Positions 34,524-44,218 are shown, counted from the first letter of the stretch. The stretch is 64,000 bases of DNA from Ancylomarina euxina (GCF_003863355.1 NZ_QQWG01000010.1:1-64000); one strand, 5' to 3'. Notes: a model not told the origin generated them from the letters alone. Translations and numbers: made by a program.

Positions 34524-34846
34524 TCTACAGATTTAGTTGTGATGGAAGTGATTCGTCAATATGTCAGGTATTTAGCCTCTAATAAATATACAAAATTATT
34601 ATTCAATTATTTAATCGAAATTGATAAGGCCTTATTTTGAAGGAGGCTTTAAAGCTTAAAATATTACAAAATTGACATCCTTTTCAATAATTTATTTAGA
34701 TAGTCTAATTATAAACCTGAGGAATGTTCATAATGATGAATAATCACTATTTTTATCTATCTCATATTTAACTGGTAGAATGCCCCTTATTAGATATTGG
34801 AATTAAATGAAGTCATATTTTGTTATCATGAAAAGAACAGATATCG
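34524..34846. other. Divergent intergenic region
   Basis: The 323-bp AT-rich spacer separates the minus-strand Fe-S/NrfD operon from the plus-strand acetyltransferase gene. It must contain two promoters. I see no clear operator or repeat; TTGATAAGGCCTTATTTTGA near 34621 is the only symmetric-looking stretch. Confidence 0.4.
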
Positions 34847-35392
34847 ATGAAAAATAAATTAGAAATAAATGCCGAAAGACTGTTATTGCGAAGGGTCTGT
34901 CAAGAGGATGCTGAAAACATATTTAAATACCGCTCAGATGCTGTGACAAACCAATATCAAGGTTGGATTCCTAAGACTTTAGATGATGCTCATAATTTTA
35001 TTAGTAAGGTTGCTGAGACAATCGATGAGTATAATACCTGGTTCCAATTAGGTATTATCAATAAGGAGAATGGTGAATTGATAGGAGATTTGGGCATTCA
35101 TTTTTTTGATATTGACAAGTTCCAGGTTGAAATTGGCTGCACTATAGAAAAAAAATATCAGGGAAAAGGCTTTGCAAGTGAGGCTTTAAATGCAATAATA
35201 AAGTACCTGTTTACGGATTTGAACAAACGTCGAATTATTTGCTCCATTGATCCCCGTAATGTCAACTCAATTAAAATGGTCGAAGGCTTGGGTTTTCGGA
35301 AAGAGGCGCATTTTAAGCAGAGCATCCTGATAGATGGTGAGTGGTTTGATGATGTGGTTTATTCCCTTTTAAAGGATGAGTGGAATTATTAG
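34847..35392 (+). CDS. GNAT-family N-acetyltransferase (RimJ/RimL-like)
   Basis: The 181-aa protein has the GNAT fold of ribosomal-protein-type acetyltransferases. AERLLLRRVCQEDAENIFKYR opens it, QLGIINKENGELIGDLGIH forms the central beta strands, and GCTIEKKYQGKGFASEALNAIIKYLF is the acetyl-CoA-binding motif. RNVNSIKMVEGLGFRKEAHF closes it. Substrate is unknown; relatives acetylate ribosomal proteins, other proteins or small amines. It is a stand-alone gene. Confidence 0.9.
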   Translation: MKNKLEINAERLLLRRVCQEDAENIFKYRSDAVTNQYQGWIPKTLDDAHNFISKVAETIDEYNTWFQLGIINKENGELIGDLGIHFFDIDKFQVEIGCTIEKKYQGKGFASEALNAIIKYLFTDLNKRRIICSIDPRNVNSIKMVEGLGFRKEAHFKQSILIDGEWFDDVVYSLLKDEWNY

Positions 35393-35408
35393 ATTCTAAA
35401 ACAATAGG

Positions 35409-35512
35409 CCACAGATTTATCCAAAGGAATATCTGATGTTCAATAAAATTTGGATTTAAAAAATAAAATGATTCTTTCGGATAAAATTTGTGTTAATCTG
35501 CATAATCTGTAG
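35409..35512. repeat. Degraded dispersed repeat with inverted ends
   Basis: CCACAGATT at the left and AATCTGTAG at the right are inverted relative to each other, and TTAATCTGCATAATCTG precedes the right end. Short elements with ATTAATCTG-x-x-TAATCTGTGG ends are dispersed in many Bacteroidota genomes. This copy looks decayed and non-coding. Confidence 0.4.
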
Positions 35513-35555
35513 TTTTGAATGATTTGTAGAATAGTGTATTTAAAAGAAGAAAGAT

Positions 35556-35834
35556 ATGAAAAGAAAAACATCCTTTGGAAGCATGGAAACCCTTCTTGAA
35601 AAAGGTGGACAAATTGTGAGCGAAATACTGGTTTTCGAAAAAGAAGGCCGAGGGCATAAGCACCCATTGTGGGAAATATGCTACGTAACTGAAGGAGCAG
35701 GTATCATAGTAAATGGTGATAAGCATGAGCAAGTGAAGAAAGGTTCAGTCTGTAAAATAGCTCCCAATACCGATCATTGGATGATTCCTGATGTACATAT
35801 GGAGGTCTTATTGGTCTATTCGCCCAATCCATAG
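35556..35834 (+). CDS. Small cupin-domain protein
   Basis: The 92-aa protein is a single cupin barrel. H-K-H in GRGHKHPLWEICYVTEGAG supplies the first metal motif with E in the usual place. GDKHEQVKKGSVCKIAPNTDHWM supplies the second motif with the final His. Such proteins bind a metal and a small ligand or act as sugar isomerases or dioxygenases; no function can be assigned. The start at 35556 (MKRKTSFGSM) is the only sensible one. Confidence 0.85.
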   Translation: MKRKTSFGSMETLLEKGGQIVSEILVFEKEGRGHKHPLWEICYVTEGAGIIVNGDKHEQVKKGSVCKIAPNTDHWMIPDVHMEVLLVYSPNP

Positions 35835-35949
35835 AAATCGAATGGCAGCTTTGTGATCATTATCGCTAAAATAGTCGTATTTTTGCAGATCGCTGATGGT
35901 TTATTTATACCAATAAAATACCGATTATTCATATTCAGATTATAAAGCT

Positions 35950-36915
35950 ATGCTTCCAGATAAGAAAGAACACGCTAAGATAAAATCAAGATTACACCCT
36001 CGCAATAAGAATCGAGAGCGTTACGATTTCAAAGAACTACTTGAGTCATGTCCAGACTTAAAGCCTTTTATGATATTAAACAAGTACGATGATCAGTCTA
36101 TTGATTTTGCAGATCCCAAGGCGGTTAAAATGCTGAATAAGGCTTTGTTGATGCATTATTACGGACTGAGCGAATGGGATATTCCTGAGAACTATTTATG
36201 TCCTCCAATTCCTGGTAGAGCTGATTACATTCACCATATTGCAGATCTTTTGTGCAGGAGTAATTTTGGTGAAATGCCCAAAGGGGAGAAGATTACCTGT
36301 CTTGATGTTGGTGTTGGTGCCAATTGCATTTACCCAATTATAGGACGAACAGAATACGGTTGGTCTTTTATTGGAACCGATATTGATCCTATTGCTCTAG
36401 CTTCTGCTAACAAAATCATTGAATTTAACCCAACACTTAAGGGTGGTGTGGAGTGCCGACTGCAAGCTAGCAGTAAGGATTATTTTTATGGTGTCTTTAC
36501 TCGCGAAGAACGTGTGGATATGACCGTATGTAACCCGCCATTCCATGCTTCAGCAGAAGATGCACAGGCTGCTTCGAAACGTAAGGTGAATAACCTAAAT
36601 GAGAAGAAAGTAAAAACCCCAACATTAAACTTTGGGGGGCAGCAAAACGAATTGTGGTGCGAAGGTGGCGAAGGCCGTTTCCTGAAAACGATGATTTCGG
36701 AAAGTAAGAAGTTTGGAAAGAGCTGCTTTTGGTTCTCAAGCCTTGTTTCTAAGCAATCGAATTTAAAGTTGGTTAATAAAGTTCTGCAGGAGCTTGGTGC
36801 TGAAAAGGTAGAGGTTATTCCTATGGGACAAGGCAATAAAACCAGCCGTATTGTGGCTTGGACATTCCTAAACACTGAAGAGCAAAAGGAGTGGAAAGAG
36901 ACCCGCTGGAAGTAA
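35950..36915 (+). CDS. rlmF: 23S rRNA (adenine-1618-N6)-methyltransferase
   Basis: The 321-aa protein matches RlmF (YbiN). It has the N-terminal KIKSRLHPRNKNRERYDF and the linker DFADPKAVKMLNKALL. The SAM-binding motif LDVGVGANCIYPIIG is followed by IGTDIDPIALASA, and the catalytic motif is NPPFHAS. GGQQNELWCEGGEGRFLKTMI, conserved in this family, is also present. It methylates A1618 in domain III of 23S rRNA. It is monocistronic, with a hairpin and T-run after the stop. Confidence 0.95.
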   Translation: MLPDKKEHAKIKSRLHPRNKNRERYDFKELLESCPDLKPFMILNKYDDQSIDFADPKAVKMLNKALLMHYYGLSEWDIPENYLCPPIPGRADYIHHIADLLCRSNFGEMPKGEKITCLDVGVGANCIYPIIGRTEYGWSFIGTDIDPIALASANKIIEFNPTLKGGVECRLQASSKDYFYGVFTREERVDMTVCNPPFHASAEDAQAASKRKVNNLNEKKVKTPTLNFGGQQNELWCEGGEGRFLKTMISESKKFGKSCFWFSSLVSKQSNLKLVNKVLQELGAEKVEVIPMGQGNKTSRIVAWTFLNTEEQKEWKETRWK

Positions 36916-36942
36916 TGCAAGATTTCTAAAAATGTAGAAGAG

Positions 36943-36970
36943 GATGATCAGAATTGGTCATCTTTTTTTT
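36943..36970 (+). terminator. Intrinsic terminator of rlmF
   Basis: GATGATCA-GAAT-TGGTCATC, with one non-Watson-Crick position, is followed by eight T residues, 28 bp after the rlmF stop. Confidence 0.85.
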
Positions 36971-37048
36971 ATTTCTCAACAATTGAACGGTACCAACCCA
37001 ACTTAATTCTGCTTTTATTATCTTGTGTGTTCAATACAAAGCACAGCT

Positions 37049-38350
37049 ATGAATATTCTACAAATCATACCAGGCTCAGGAGGGAGTTTTTACTGTGGCA
37101 ATTGTTTACGCGACGATAAGTTTCATTTGGCCATGAAAAAGCAAGGCCATGAGGTTACCAAAATCCCCATGTATTTGCCTTTATTTTCAGATGAGCATGA
37201 TCTCAACGAGATACCTGTCTTTTATGGTGCTATCAGTATTTACCTAAAGCAATTGTATCCTATTTTCAGGCATGCACCGGCTTGGGTCGATCGTCTTTTG
37301 AATTCAGGGCCCATGTTAAAGCTTGCAGCAAGCATGGCTGGATCTACTAGTGCAAAAGGGCTGGAAGAAATGACCATTTCCATGTTGATGGGGGAAAAAG
37401 GTAAGCAAAAAGATGAATTGAATCGTATGGTTAGTTGGGTGTCAGAATACCTTCAGCCAGATGTGATTCATATATCAAATGCATTGCTTTTGGGATTGGC
37501 GCCAAGACTAAAAAAGGAATTTCCCAATGCGATTATCATTTGTTCTTTACAAGATGAGGAAGTTTGGGTTGATGCCATGAATGATTCTTTTCGAGATAAA
37601 ATTTGGGCACTTATGAGTACAAAAGCAGAAGATATTGATGCTTTTATCGCTGTTAGTGATTTTTATGCGCAGGTTTCTATAAAAAAAATGAAACTTCCCA
37701 AGGAGAAAGTATTCACCAATTATTTAGGCGTCGATCCTGAGGAGTACAGGTATGTTGCAGTAAATACCAAAGAGCGAAACATTGGTTATATATCCCGGAT
37801 GTGCGAAGCCAATGGTTTCGACATTATGGTGGATGCTTTTATTCATCTCAAAAAAGACAAGGCTGTCGATGATGTGAAATTGATCCTGACGGGAGGTTCA
37901 ACAGGCGAGGATAAAGCGCTCATCAAACAATTAAGACAAAAACTAAGGGAAGCTAATCTCACAGATCAGGTTGAATTTCATGAAGATTTCGATGGTGAGG
38001 GCAGACACGATTTCTTTTCTAAGGTTAAGATAATTTCGGTTCCTGTTCGCAATGGAGAAGCCTTTGGATTATACCTATTGGAAAGTATGGCTTCGGGTGT
38101 ACCAGTGGTACAACCCAAATTGGGAGCTTTTCCCGAAATAGTTGAAAAGTCGAATGGAGGAATCATTTATGAAAATAACACGCCAGAAGTTCTTGCCACT
38201 GCTATAAAAGATCTTTTAAATCAGGAAGATAAATTACAGGAGTTGTCCACTAGTGCACGAAAAGGGGTAGAAGAGGAGTTTAATATTTACACTCAGTCAG
38301 ATAAGTTGATTGGTATATATTCTAAGTTTTTGAAAATCACTTCACCATGA
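37049..38350 (+). CDS. Group 1/4-family glycosyltransferase
   Basis: The 433-aa protein has two Rossmann halves of the GT-B fold. The N-terminal half begins MNILQIIPGSGGSFYCGNCLRDD, similar to the GGx-rich donor loop. The C-terminal half holds GYISRMCEANGFDIMVDAF and the family-4 motif GEAFGLYLLESMASGVPVVQPKLGAFPEIVE, with E-x7-E. It transfers a sugar from a nucleotide donor, with acceptor unknown. The frame opens at 37025; I chose the ATG at 37049, which gives the expected first strand. A clear terminator follows. Confidence 0.88.
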   Translation: MNILQIIPGSGGSFYCGNCLRDDKFHLAMKKQGHEVTKIPMYLPLFSDEHDLNEIPVFYGAISIYLKQLYPIFRHAPAWVDRLLNSGPMLKLAASMAGSTSAKGLEEMTISMLMGEKGKQKDELNRMVSWVSEYLQPDVIHISNALLLGLAPRLKKEFPNAIIICSLQDEEVWVDAMNDSFRDKIWALMSTKAEDIDAFIAVSDFYAQVSIKKMKLPKEKVFTNYLGVDPEEYRYVAVNTKERNIGYISRMCEANGFDIMVDAFIHLKKDKAVDDVKLILTGGSTGEDKALIKQLRQKLREANLTDQVEFHEDFDGEGRHDFFSKVKIISVPVRNGEAFGLYLLESMASGVPVVQPKLGAFPEIVEKSNGGIIYENNTPEVLATAIKDLLNQEDKLQELSTSARKGVEEEFNIYTQSDKLIGIYSKFLKITSP

Positions 38351-38448
38351 ATTAGTTCCGAGAGATGCAATCAATCACGTCTGTACCGTTTGTTGGCTGA
38401 TAAATCTTATTTGTACGGATATAAGGTATATTATGAGAAAAAACAAGT

Positions 38449-38483
38449 AAAGTAGCATTTAATAAAATGCTACTTTTGTTTTT
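38449..38483 (+). terminator. Intrinsic terminator after glycosyltransferase gene
   Basis: AAAGTAGCATTT and AAATGCTACTTT form a 12-bp stem around a short loop, followed by TGTTTTT. Confidence 0.85.
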
Positions 38484-38516
38484 CAAATACAAAACAACAA
38501 ACGATTAGAGAGAAAG

Positions 38517-39194
38517 ATGAGTATAGATTTTATATTTATGTTGACAAAGGATGATCAGACTGTATCTGATGCCAGAGAATATGTGAAGGAGATTGCAGCT
38601 GCAGGAGCAAAGCATATTGGTTTTAAAGATATTGGATTGCCCACTAGCGAATTAAAGCTTCTTGCAGAAGATTTGAAGAAAGAAGGTGTTAAGGTTTATT
38701 TGGAAGTGGTGAGTTTGGATGCGGAGAGTGAAGAAAGATCTGCCAGGGTGGCCATGGATCTGAATGTTGACTATTTACTGGGAGGAACACGACCTGAACT
38801 TATTGCTGCAATAGTTAAAGATCACTCCTTAAAATACTATCCTTTCGTAGGTACGATTGAAGATCATCCAAGTATTCTTACCGGAACAATTCCTGAGATT
38901 GCCGCACATGCCGCGCAGATTACAGCTATTGATGGGGTCGATGGCTTGGATCTTTTGGCCTACCGATTTACAGGAGAAGATATTCCACAATTGATACAAG
39001 AAGTCTGTGAAGCATCGTCAAAACCAGTTGTTGTTGCCGGTAGTATCGATAGCCAGAAAAGAATAGAAGTGGTTAAAACCAATGGAGCTTCTGGATTTAC
39101 CGTTGGAACTGCAGCATTTGATATGGAATTTCCATCAAGTCAAGCTGGAATTTCGGGGCAGGTTTATAGCATACTAGAAATGAGTAGATTATAG
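38517..39194 (+). CDS. Putative TIM-barrel protein
   Basis: The 225-aa soluble protein looks like a short phosphate-binding TIM barrel. Alternating strand-helix units run through it: VKVYLEVVSLDAESEE, DYLLGGTRPELIAAIV, KPVVVAGSIDSQKRIE and TNGASGFTVGTAAFD. The C-terminal GS-ID and TVGTAAF segments resemble the phosphate-binding loops of HisA/NanE-type enzymes. I cannot name its substrate, and no pathway gene is adjacent. It is monocistronic with a strong terminator. Confidence 0.65.
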   Translation: MSIDFIFMLTKDDQTVSDAREYVKEIAAAGAKHIGFKDIGLPTSELKLLAEDLKKEGVKVYLEVVSLDAESEERSARVAMDLNVDYLLGGTRPELIAAIVKDHSLKYYPFVGTIEDHPSILTGTIPEIAAHAAQITAIDGVDGLDLLAYRFTGEDIPQLIQEVCEASSKPVVVAGSIDSQKRIEVVKTNGASGFTVGTAAFDMEFPSSQAGISGQVYSILEMSRL

Positions 39195-39230
39195 CATTAT
39201 AGATTTTTTCCAAAAGGGAGAGGGCGTTAA

Positions 39231-39270
39231 TAGAAAAGAGGATAATTCGTACAGATTATCCTCTTTTCTA
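39231..39270 (+). terminator. Perfect long hairpin terminator
   Basis: TAGAAAAGAGGATAAT and ATTATCCTCTTTTCTA form a perfect 16-bp stem around an 8-base loop, 36 bp after the TIM-barrel gene. Confidence 0.85.
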
Positions 39271-39452
39271 TTGGGGGTATTAGGTTTTATTTTAGAGCAG
39301 GTTCTATTGTAAAGGATTTGAAATCCTATATTAGTCAACATCATACTTTTGTGGATAGGATAAGCATTTTGTTTCTGGCTGAAAAGAAATTTTCAGATAT
39401 GGGTATATTGTTTAACTTTAGCGGTTATAGAATTAACCGTTTAGCTTTTAAT

Positions 39453-40100
39453 ATGATGCAAAATCCCAAAAATAAAACCTATTCCCCGTTAGAAGAAAAG
39501 ATAAATATTTATTCGCATGCTTTGGGATTTATAGCTTCATTTATAGGGACTCTGTTTTTAATCAGAAAGGCGTATTTGTCTGGAGATATGGCACAAATGG
39601 TAAGCTTTGGTATTTTTGGCTTAAGTATGATGATCTTATTTGCTGCATCCACGCTTTATCATCGTGCAAAAGAACCTGATAAAAGATCACGTTTGAGAAT
39701 ATTTGATCATGCTGCCATTTATGTTTTGATTGCAGGAACCTATACACCCTTTTGTTTGTTGACCTTGCCTGAGAAAACGGGACTGATTGTTTTTATAGTC
39801 GTTTGGGTATTTGCTTTGGTTGGTATTACGATTAAGCTGTTTTTTACCGGCCGTTTCTCACTTCTGTCTACCCTTATGTATTTGTTTATGGGATGGATGG
39901 TCATTTTCATTATTAAGCCTTTGTATCAGCATTTATCCACAGAGGGACTTACCTGGCTTTTTTCAGGCGGTTTAGCTTATACGATTGGTGCTATTTTATA
40001 CAGCATCAAAAGAATACCATTTAATCATGCCATTTTTCATATTCTGGTCCTCTTAGGATGCTTTTGCCATTATATGGGGATCTACTTATATGTGTCTTAA
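39453..40100 (+). CDS. Hemolysin III/PAQR-family membrane protein
   Basis: The 215-aa membrane protein has seven predicted helices and the PAQR/hemolysin III signatures. EEKINIYSHALGFIASFIG is at the N-terminus with its conserved His. STLYHRAKEPDKRSRLRIFDHAAIYVLIAGTYTPFCL is in the middle, and FNHAIFHILVLLGCFCHYMGIY at the end supplies the paired His residues of a zinc site. Family members are linked to membrane homeostasis, and the haemolysin name is historical. The frame opens at 39318, but the ATG at 39453 gives the normal length; the preceding 45 codons do not fit the family. Confidence 0.88.
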   Translation: MMQNPKNKTYSPLEEKINIYSHALGFIASFIGTLFLIRKAYLSGDMAQMVSFGIFGLSMMILFAASTLYHRAKEPDKRSRLRIFDHAAIYVLIAGTYTPFCLLTLPEKTGLIVFIVVWVFALVGITIKLFFTGRFSLLSTLMYLFMGWMVIFIIKPLYQHLSTEGLTWLFSGGLAYTIGAILYSIKRIPFNHAIFHILVLLGCFCHYMGIYLYVS

Positions 40101-40290
40101 GTTGATCTTAGGAAGTAAGAATACCAAAAAAACCAAAATTTGATGTTTAATATTGCTGAGAGATAGATGATTCTTCGTCATGAATTGATTACGACCCCCT
40201 GTTCCGGAAAAACTTCTACCTGTGATCCCAACTTTTCGACTTGATCCCTTGATCCGCTTGATCCATCTCATCTATGAAAGTTGAGAACAT

Positions 40291-40328
40291 AAAAAAAAGC
40301 ACCAATGTTTTTCAACCTTGATGCTTTT
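40291..40328 (-). terminator. Terminator downstream of tRNA-Ser
   Basis: Read on the minus strand, AAGCATCAAGG pairs with the CATTGGTGCTT region around a short A-rich loop, followed by eight T residues. It starts a few bases after the tRNA 3' end. Confidence 0.75.
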
Positions 40329-40331
40329 AAG

Positions 40332-40416
40332 CGGAGAGAGAGGGATTCGAACCCCCGGTACGTTGCCGCACAATAGTTTTCAAGACTACCGCATTCGACC
40401 ACTCTGCCATCTCTCC
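40332..40416 (-). tRNA. tRNA-Ser (anticodon UGA)
   Basis: On the minus strand the gene begins GGAGAGATGGCAGAGTGG and folds into a cloverleaf. The anticodon loop CTTGAAA gives anticodon TGA. There is a long variable arm, as in class II tRNAs, a T loop GGTTCGAATCC, and the acceptor end TCTCTCC with discriminator G. The CCA end is not encoded. Length is about 85 nt. Confidence 0.97.
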
Positions 40417-40555
40417 AATACGTTTTATTATCTGTTCTTATAACGGGTGCAAATGTAAGTTAAAAAAGGTCTTCTACCAAATAAAAAATGCACCTCTAGC
40501 CAATATTTATTTGAATGCTTTGATAATCAGATTCAGAATTTTGAAAAAAAAAGTT

Positions 40556-41491
40556 TTATCCGTGTAAATCCAGCTCATTTAGCATGTATAGGGAGTGCTC
40601 AATGGTTTTGAAAATCTCTGAGCAATACTCGTTGACTGCTTTAGGGCTGCCAGGAAGTGTATAAATCAAAGTTTTACCCATAACCCCAGCAATACCACGA
40701 CTAACAAGAGCATTTGCTTTTTCCATACCATATTTCACACGAATCAACTCCATGATACCAGGAATCTCCTTGGTTAATAGAGGTTTAATCACGTCAGGAG
40801 TGATATCCTTAGGTCCGATGCCTGTACCACCCGTTGTGAAAACCATATCGTAGTTCTCAGCCTGCGCTTTCAAAAGAATGGTCTTTAATAGTTCTTCGTC
40901 ATCAGGAATAATGACTGTTTCAATATCGAAATGACGATTTTTAGAATTGAAAAAATCTTCAGCTAATTTGTTAAGTAATGGTCCACTCTTATCTATGTAT
41001 TCACCTCTGCTGGCACGATCGCTAAGGGTTATAATGAGTGTTTTCATGATACGAGGCTGATATTCCAGTTGATCACCAGCTTTTAATTCACCACCTTCGA
41101 GTACACGACAGAATATACCTTCCTTAGGCATCACACAATTTCCTACTTCACGAAAAATACTACAATTATCGCCATGGCATTTTTTACCGATTTGTGTAAC
41201 CTCCAAAACCATATCGCCCATAATGAAACGATCAAGAGGGGCTGATTTGTGTAGGATAATCCCCCGAGTTGTAATATTTTCAGCGAATTCACCAAATTTA
41301 ATTTTACGTTTGGCTTGTTCTGAGAACTTATCGATACTTTCTTGAGCCAATAGACTAACCTGACGGTGCCAATTCCCAGCGTGAGCATCTTGTGCAACAC
41401 CCATTTTATTTAGTTCGATTGAAGGTACCGGCTTTTTAACGATCCCTTTTTTATCAGAAATATTAACCGAGAGTATATCTACTTTAGTCAT
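40556..41491 (-). CDS. MOSC domain-Mog fusion, molybdenum cofactor protein
   Basis: The 311-aa protein joins two modules. The MOSC domain (residues about 1-145, with [18 protein letters not shown] and the conserved Cys in [12 protein letters not shown]) is a sulfur- or molybdenum-cofactor-binding fold. The Mog/MoaB domain (about 150-305) has [20 protein letters not shown] and the molybdopterin-adenylylation motif [16 protein letters not shown], then [12 protein letters not shown]. It is the last gene of the molybdenum cofactor cluster. The fusion occurs in several anaerobes. It could couple molybdopterin adenylylation to metal or sulfur handling; that coupling is inferred from the fusion. Confidence 0.9.
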   Translation of the reverse strand: MTKVDILSVNISDKKGIVKKPVPSIELNKMGVAQDAHAGNWHRQVSLLAQESIDKFSEQAKRKIKFGEFAENITTRGIILHKSAPLDRFIMGDMVLEVTQIGKKCHGDNCSIFREVGNCVMPKEGIFCRVLEGGELKAGDQLEYQPRIMKTLIITLSDRASRGEYIDKSGPLLNKLAEDFFNSKNRHFDIETVIIPDDEELLKTILLKAQAENYDMVFTTGGTGIGPKDITPDVIKPLLTKEIPGIMELIRVKYGMEKANALVSRGIAGVMGKTLIYTLPGSPKAVNEYCSEIFKTIEHSLYMLNELDLHG

Positions 41492-41687
41492 TTTTATGAG
41501 TTTGTTAGTTCGTGTGTTTGATACTTAGTGTCTTGTCGTTTATATTGGATCAGGGAGCGGAATCTTGCAGATTTATTCAGACGAAATGTGTCTAAGGTGT
41601 ATAATTTTAGTCAGAGCCATCGGTTTAAATAGTCACGTCCTATTTTATTAGATATCATTAAATCAACACATTACCGAATCATCATAT

Positions 41688-42146
41688 TTATAAATCAACT
41701 TTAGTTTTCTCCTCTAATTTGATATCCTCCATAGTCATGTTTTTATCAACAGCTTTGCACATGTCGTAAATGGTTAATAGAGCCACACTAGCGGCTGTAA
41801 GGGCTTCCATCTCTACACCAGTTTGTCCAATGCACTTTACACGTGTGTTCACCTGCACACCATTATCAATTAACTTACATTTTACTTCAGCTTTCGTAAT
41901 CATTAATGTATGACAAAGAGGAATGAGGTTGCTGGTTTGCTTGGCAGCTTGGATACCTGCAATTTCTGCAATAGTCAATACATCACCTTTTTTCATGTCA
42001 TTATCACGAATTAACTCAATAGTTGTTGGTGATAATAAGATTTTTCCGGAAGCTTTTGCTTCTCTAATCTGAGGATCTTTATGGGCGACATCAACCATAT
42101 TAGCTTTGCCGTCTTTATCTATATGGGTGAACTTATTATCAGTCAT
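41688..42146 (-). CDS. moaC: Cyclic pyranopterin monophosphate synthase accessory protein MoaC
   Basis: The 152-aa protein has the MoaC hallmarks: DKDGKANMVDVAHK at the N-terminus, KQTSNLIPLCHTLMI with the conserved LCH, and TGVEMEALTAASVALLTIYDMCKAVDK with its catalytic region. It acts after MoaA to form cyclic pyranopterin from the GTP-derived intermediate. Spacing to moaA is about 110 bp, and the genes are collinear. Confidence 0.96.
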   Translation of the reverse strand: MTDNKFTHIDKDGKANMVDVAHKDPQIREAKASGKILLSPTTIELIRDNDMKKGDVLTIAEIAGIQAAKQTSNLIPLCHTLMITKAEVKCKLIDNGVQVNTRVKCIGQTGVEMEALTAASVALLTIYDMCKAVDKNMTMEDIKLEEKTKVDL

Positions 42147-42258
42147 CTGTAATTAGTGAATTTGTATGTTTAGAAGTTTGTAAATTAGTTAATTCGGTTT
42201 TTTGTGATTGAATGTTTTAATCTTCACATCATCGTATTAGCTAATCAGGACATTAAAA

Positions 42259-43059
42259 TTAGCCTCCAATATTATAAAACTTCCCTATTTTGTTTTTGCT
42301 TCCCTCTTCAGGCTTACTTTCAATCGTTCTTCTAATTGCATCTTTAGCACCCAACTCTTTTACATCAAATTCATTTTGATTAAATAAGCAGGGCTTAACT
42401 TTACCATTGGCTGTAAGGCGAATGCGATTGCATTTTTTGCAATTTCCACCTTCGCCACCTTCAACAATTGAGAAATCACCTGTTTCCAGATCCATTTGTC
42501 GAATAAAACGTAAATCAAGATCATTGGACTTACAGTATGCTTTAAGCGCAATCAATTCGGTTTCACTACTGTCTGGCATACGCACACAGTTGATCTTAAT
42601 AGGCGTTAATCCAGCCTTTTTGGATGCCTCAATACCTTTAAATACATCTTCAATATCGCCACATCGGGTAACTTCGCGATATGTTTTGGGGTTAAGTGTA
42701 TCCAGGCTGATATTCACACGCTTAAGACCAGCTTTAGCCAAGTCATCGGCATATTTTTCCAGTAAAATGCCATTCGTTGTAAGAGCTAAATCTTCAAGCC
42801 CCTTAATATTGGCAATTTTTTCAACTAGCTCAACGATTCCTTTTCTAACCAATGGCTCCCCACCCGTTAAACGGACTTTTGTAATACCCGTTTTAATAGC
42901 TTCTTCAACAAAGCTTACAATTTCTTCAAAACTCAGCATATCATCATGAGCCATCAGATCGATACCATCTTCGGGCATGCAGTATGAGCAGCGAAGATTA
43001 CATCGATCTGTAACTGAGATTCTGAGGTAACTAATATTTCTCTTATATCTGTCTAACAT
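42259..43059 (-). CDS. moaA: GTP 3',8-cyclase MoaA, shortened form
   Basis: The 266-aa protein has the radical-SAM motif CNLRCSYC (C-x3-C-x2-C) after YLRISVTDR, the GGEPLVRKG and NVSLDTL segments, and the second cluster motif CKKCNRIRL with C after KP. It ends in the conserved terminal GG. MoaA enzymes are usually about 320-340 residues, and this one lacks roughly 60 residues in the stretch between DLRFIRQMD and the second cluster. All catalytic elements remain. The frame opens at 43092, but the Met at 43059 (MLDRYKRNIS) fits the family. Its start overlaps the end of moeA by 17 bp, so the two are translationally coupled. Confidence 0.88.
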   Translation of the reverse strand: MLDRYKRNISYLRISVTDRCNLRCSYCMPEDGIDLMAHDDMLSFEEIVSFVEEAIKTGITKVRLTGGEPLVRKGIVELVEKIANIKGLEDLALTTNGILLEKYADDLAKAGLKRVNISLDTLNPKTYREVTRCGDIEDVFKGIEASKKAGLTPIKINCVRMPDSSETELIALKAYCKSNDLDLRFIRQMDLETGDFSIVEGGEGGNCKKCNRIRLTANGKVKPCLFNQNEFDVKELGAKDAIRRTIESKPEEGSKNKIGKFYNIGG

Positions 43060-44218
43060 GTACAAATTCTCCTTCTGTAAATTCATCAACACCTCTTGGG
43101 ATGGCCATTATACCATCAGCTTGGGTGAATGCATTAATGTGTGCCGATCCGTGATAGTTAACAGGAATCACTTGATTATTGGCATTTAATCGTACGGGAA
43201 TAAACTCCAAACGATCGACTCTTTTGCGTTTGTAGTCACATGAAATTGGCAAGCGAACAATGCTTGGGTAGTAATCGTGTCCCATCAAACGAAAAACTAA
43301 GGCTTTCCCTAGTAACTCAAATTGTACAAATGATGAAACAGGATTACCTGGCATAGCAAAAACATATTTGCCTTGTCGAGTTGCAAATACGGTGTGCTTA
43401 CCTGGTTTTACACTTAGTGTATGAAACCAAATATTGAATTCTAATTCTTTTAATATTTGCGGAATATAATCGTATTCACCTACTGAAACACCACCCGAAA
43501 TAATAAGGAGATCATTCTCCTCGATACATTTGGCAATAACCGCTTTAGTTGCTTCTTTCGAATCTGCAACGATACCATAGTAATTACCAGTGATGCCAAT
43601 TTTTTCAAGTTGAGCCATCAATTGCCATGAATTGACATTCCTGATTTGCGTTGGAGCTGGGGTTTCATTGGGTTCTACCAATTCACTTCCCGTTGCGATG
43701 ATACCAACTCTTACTCTTTGATAGACCAGAGGTTGCGTACATCCAATTTCAGCAAGCACCGAAATGTGTTGTGCTTTTAATCGGGTTCCTTTTTTTAAAA
43801 CAACATCATTCTCTTGAATATCTTCACCTTGGATGCAAATGTTAGTCTTCGTTTTTGTTTCTGTAAAGCGAACAAATTTATCATCAGTTATTTCTGTATG
43901 TTCTACCATGATAACGCAATCTGCCCCCTCAGGAACCATTGCACCAGTCATTATTTTCGAACATTGTTTCTCTCCAATAATTTTTGTTGGTGGAGTTCCC
44001 GCAGGAATGGTTTCGAGAATTTCAAGAGTCTCTGATAAATCGGCCTGACGGCAAGCAAATCCATCCATTGCTGATTTATTAAATGGAGGAATAGCAATAG
44101 GGGATACCACATCTTCAGCTAAAACGCGGTTTAAACATTTTGATAGTTCAATATGCTCTTTTTCTAACTTCTTAGTAGCATGTTTAACCGTCTTAAGGGC
44201 TTCATTAAAAGTGATCAT
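43043..44218 (-). CDS. moeA: Molybdopterin molybdenumtransferase MoeA
   Basis: The 391-aa protein matches MoeA. PIAIPPFNKSAMDGFACR opens it, and IMTGAMVPEGADCVIMVEH is the glycine-rich second motif. GTRLKAQHISVLAEIG and GVRVGIIATGSELVEP, then the NSWQL segment, lead to SGGVSVGEYDYI in the molybdopterin-binding domain. FAMPGNPVSSFVQFELL follows. It inserts molybdate into adenylylated molybdopterin. It lies between the MobB-like and moaA genes, with 4 bp to the former. Confidence 0.96.
   Translation of the reverse strand: MITFNEALKTVKHATKKLEKEHIELSKCLNRVLAEDVVSPIAIPPFNKSAMDGFACRQADLSETLEILETIPAGTPPTKIIGEKQCSKIMTGAMVPEGADCVIMVEHTEITDDKFVRFTETKTKTNICIQGEDIQENDVVLKKGTRLKAQHISVLAEIGCTQPLVYQRVRVGIIATGSELVEPNETPAPTQIRNVNSWQLMAQLEKIGITGNYYGIVADSKEATKAVIAKCIEENDLLIISGGVSVGEYDYIPQILKELEFNIWFHTLSVKPGKHTVFATRQGKYVFAMPGNPVSSFVQFELLGKALVFRLMGHDYYPSIVRLPISCDYKRKRVDRLEFIPVRLNANNQVIPVNYHGSAHINAFTQADGIMAIPRGVDEFTEGEFVHVRQI

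Noticed and set aside
36486-36920. 144-codon minus-strand frame opposite rlmF
   Set aside because: It overlaps the conserved catalytic part of rlmF and has no protein family features.
40238-40264. CTTGATCC repeated three times as a regulatory array
   Set aside because: The copies are short, unevenly spaced and lie downstream of both neighbouring genes (hemolysin III family gene and tRNA), so chance similarity is more likely.
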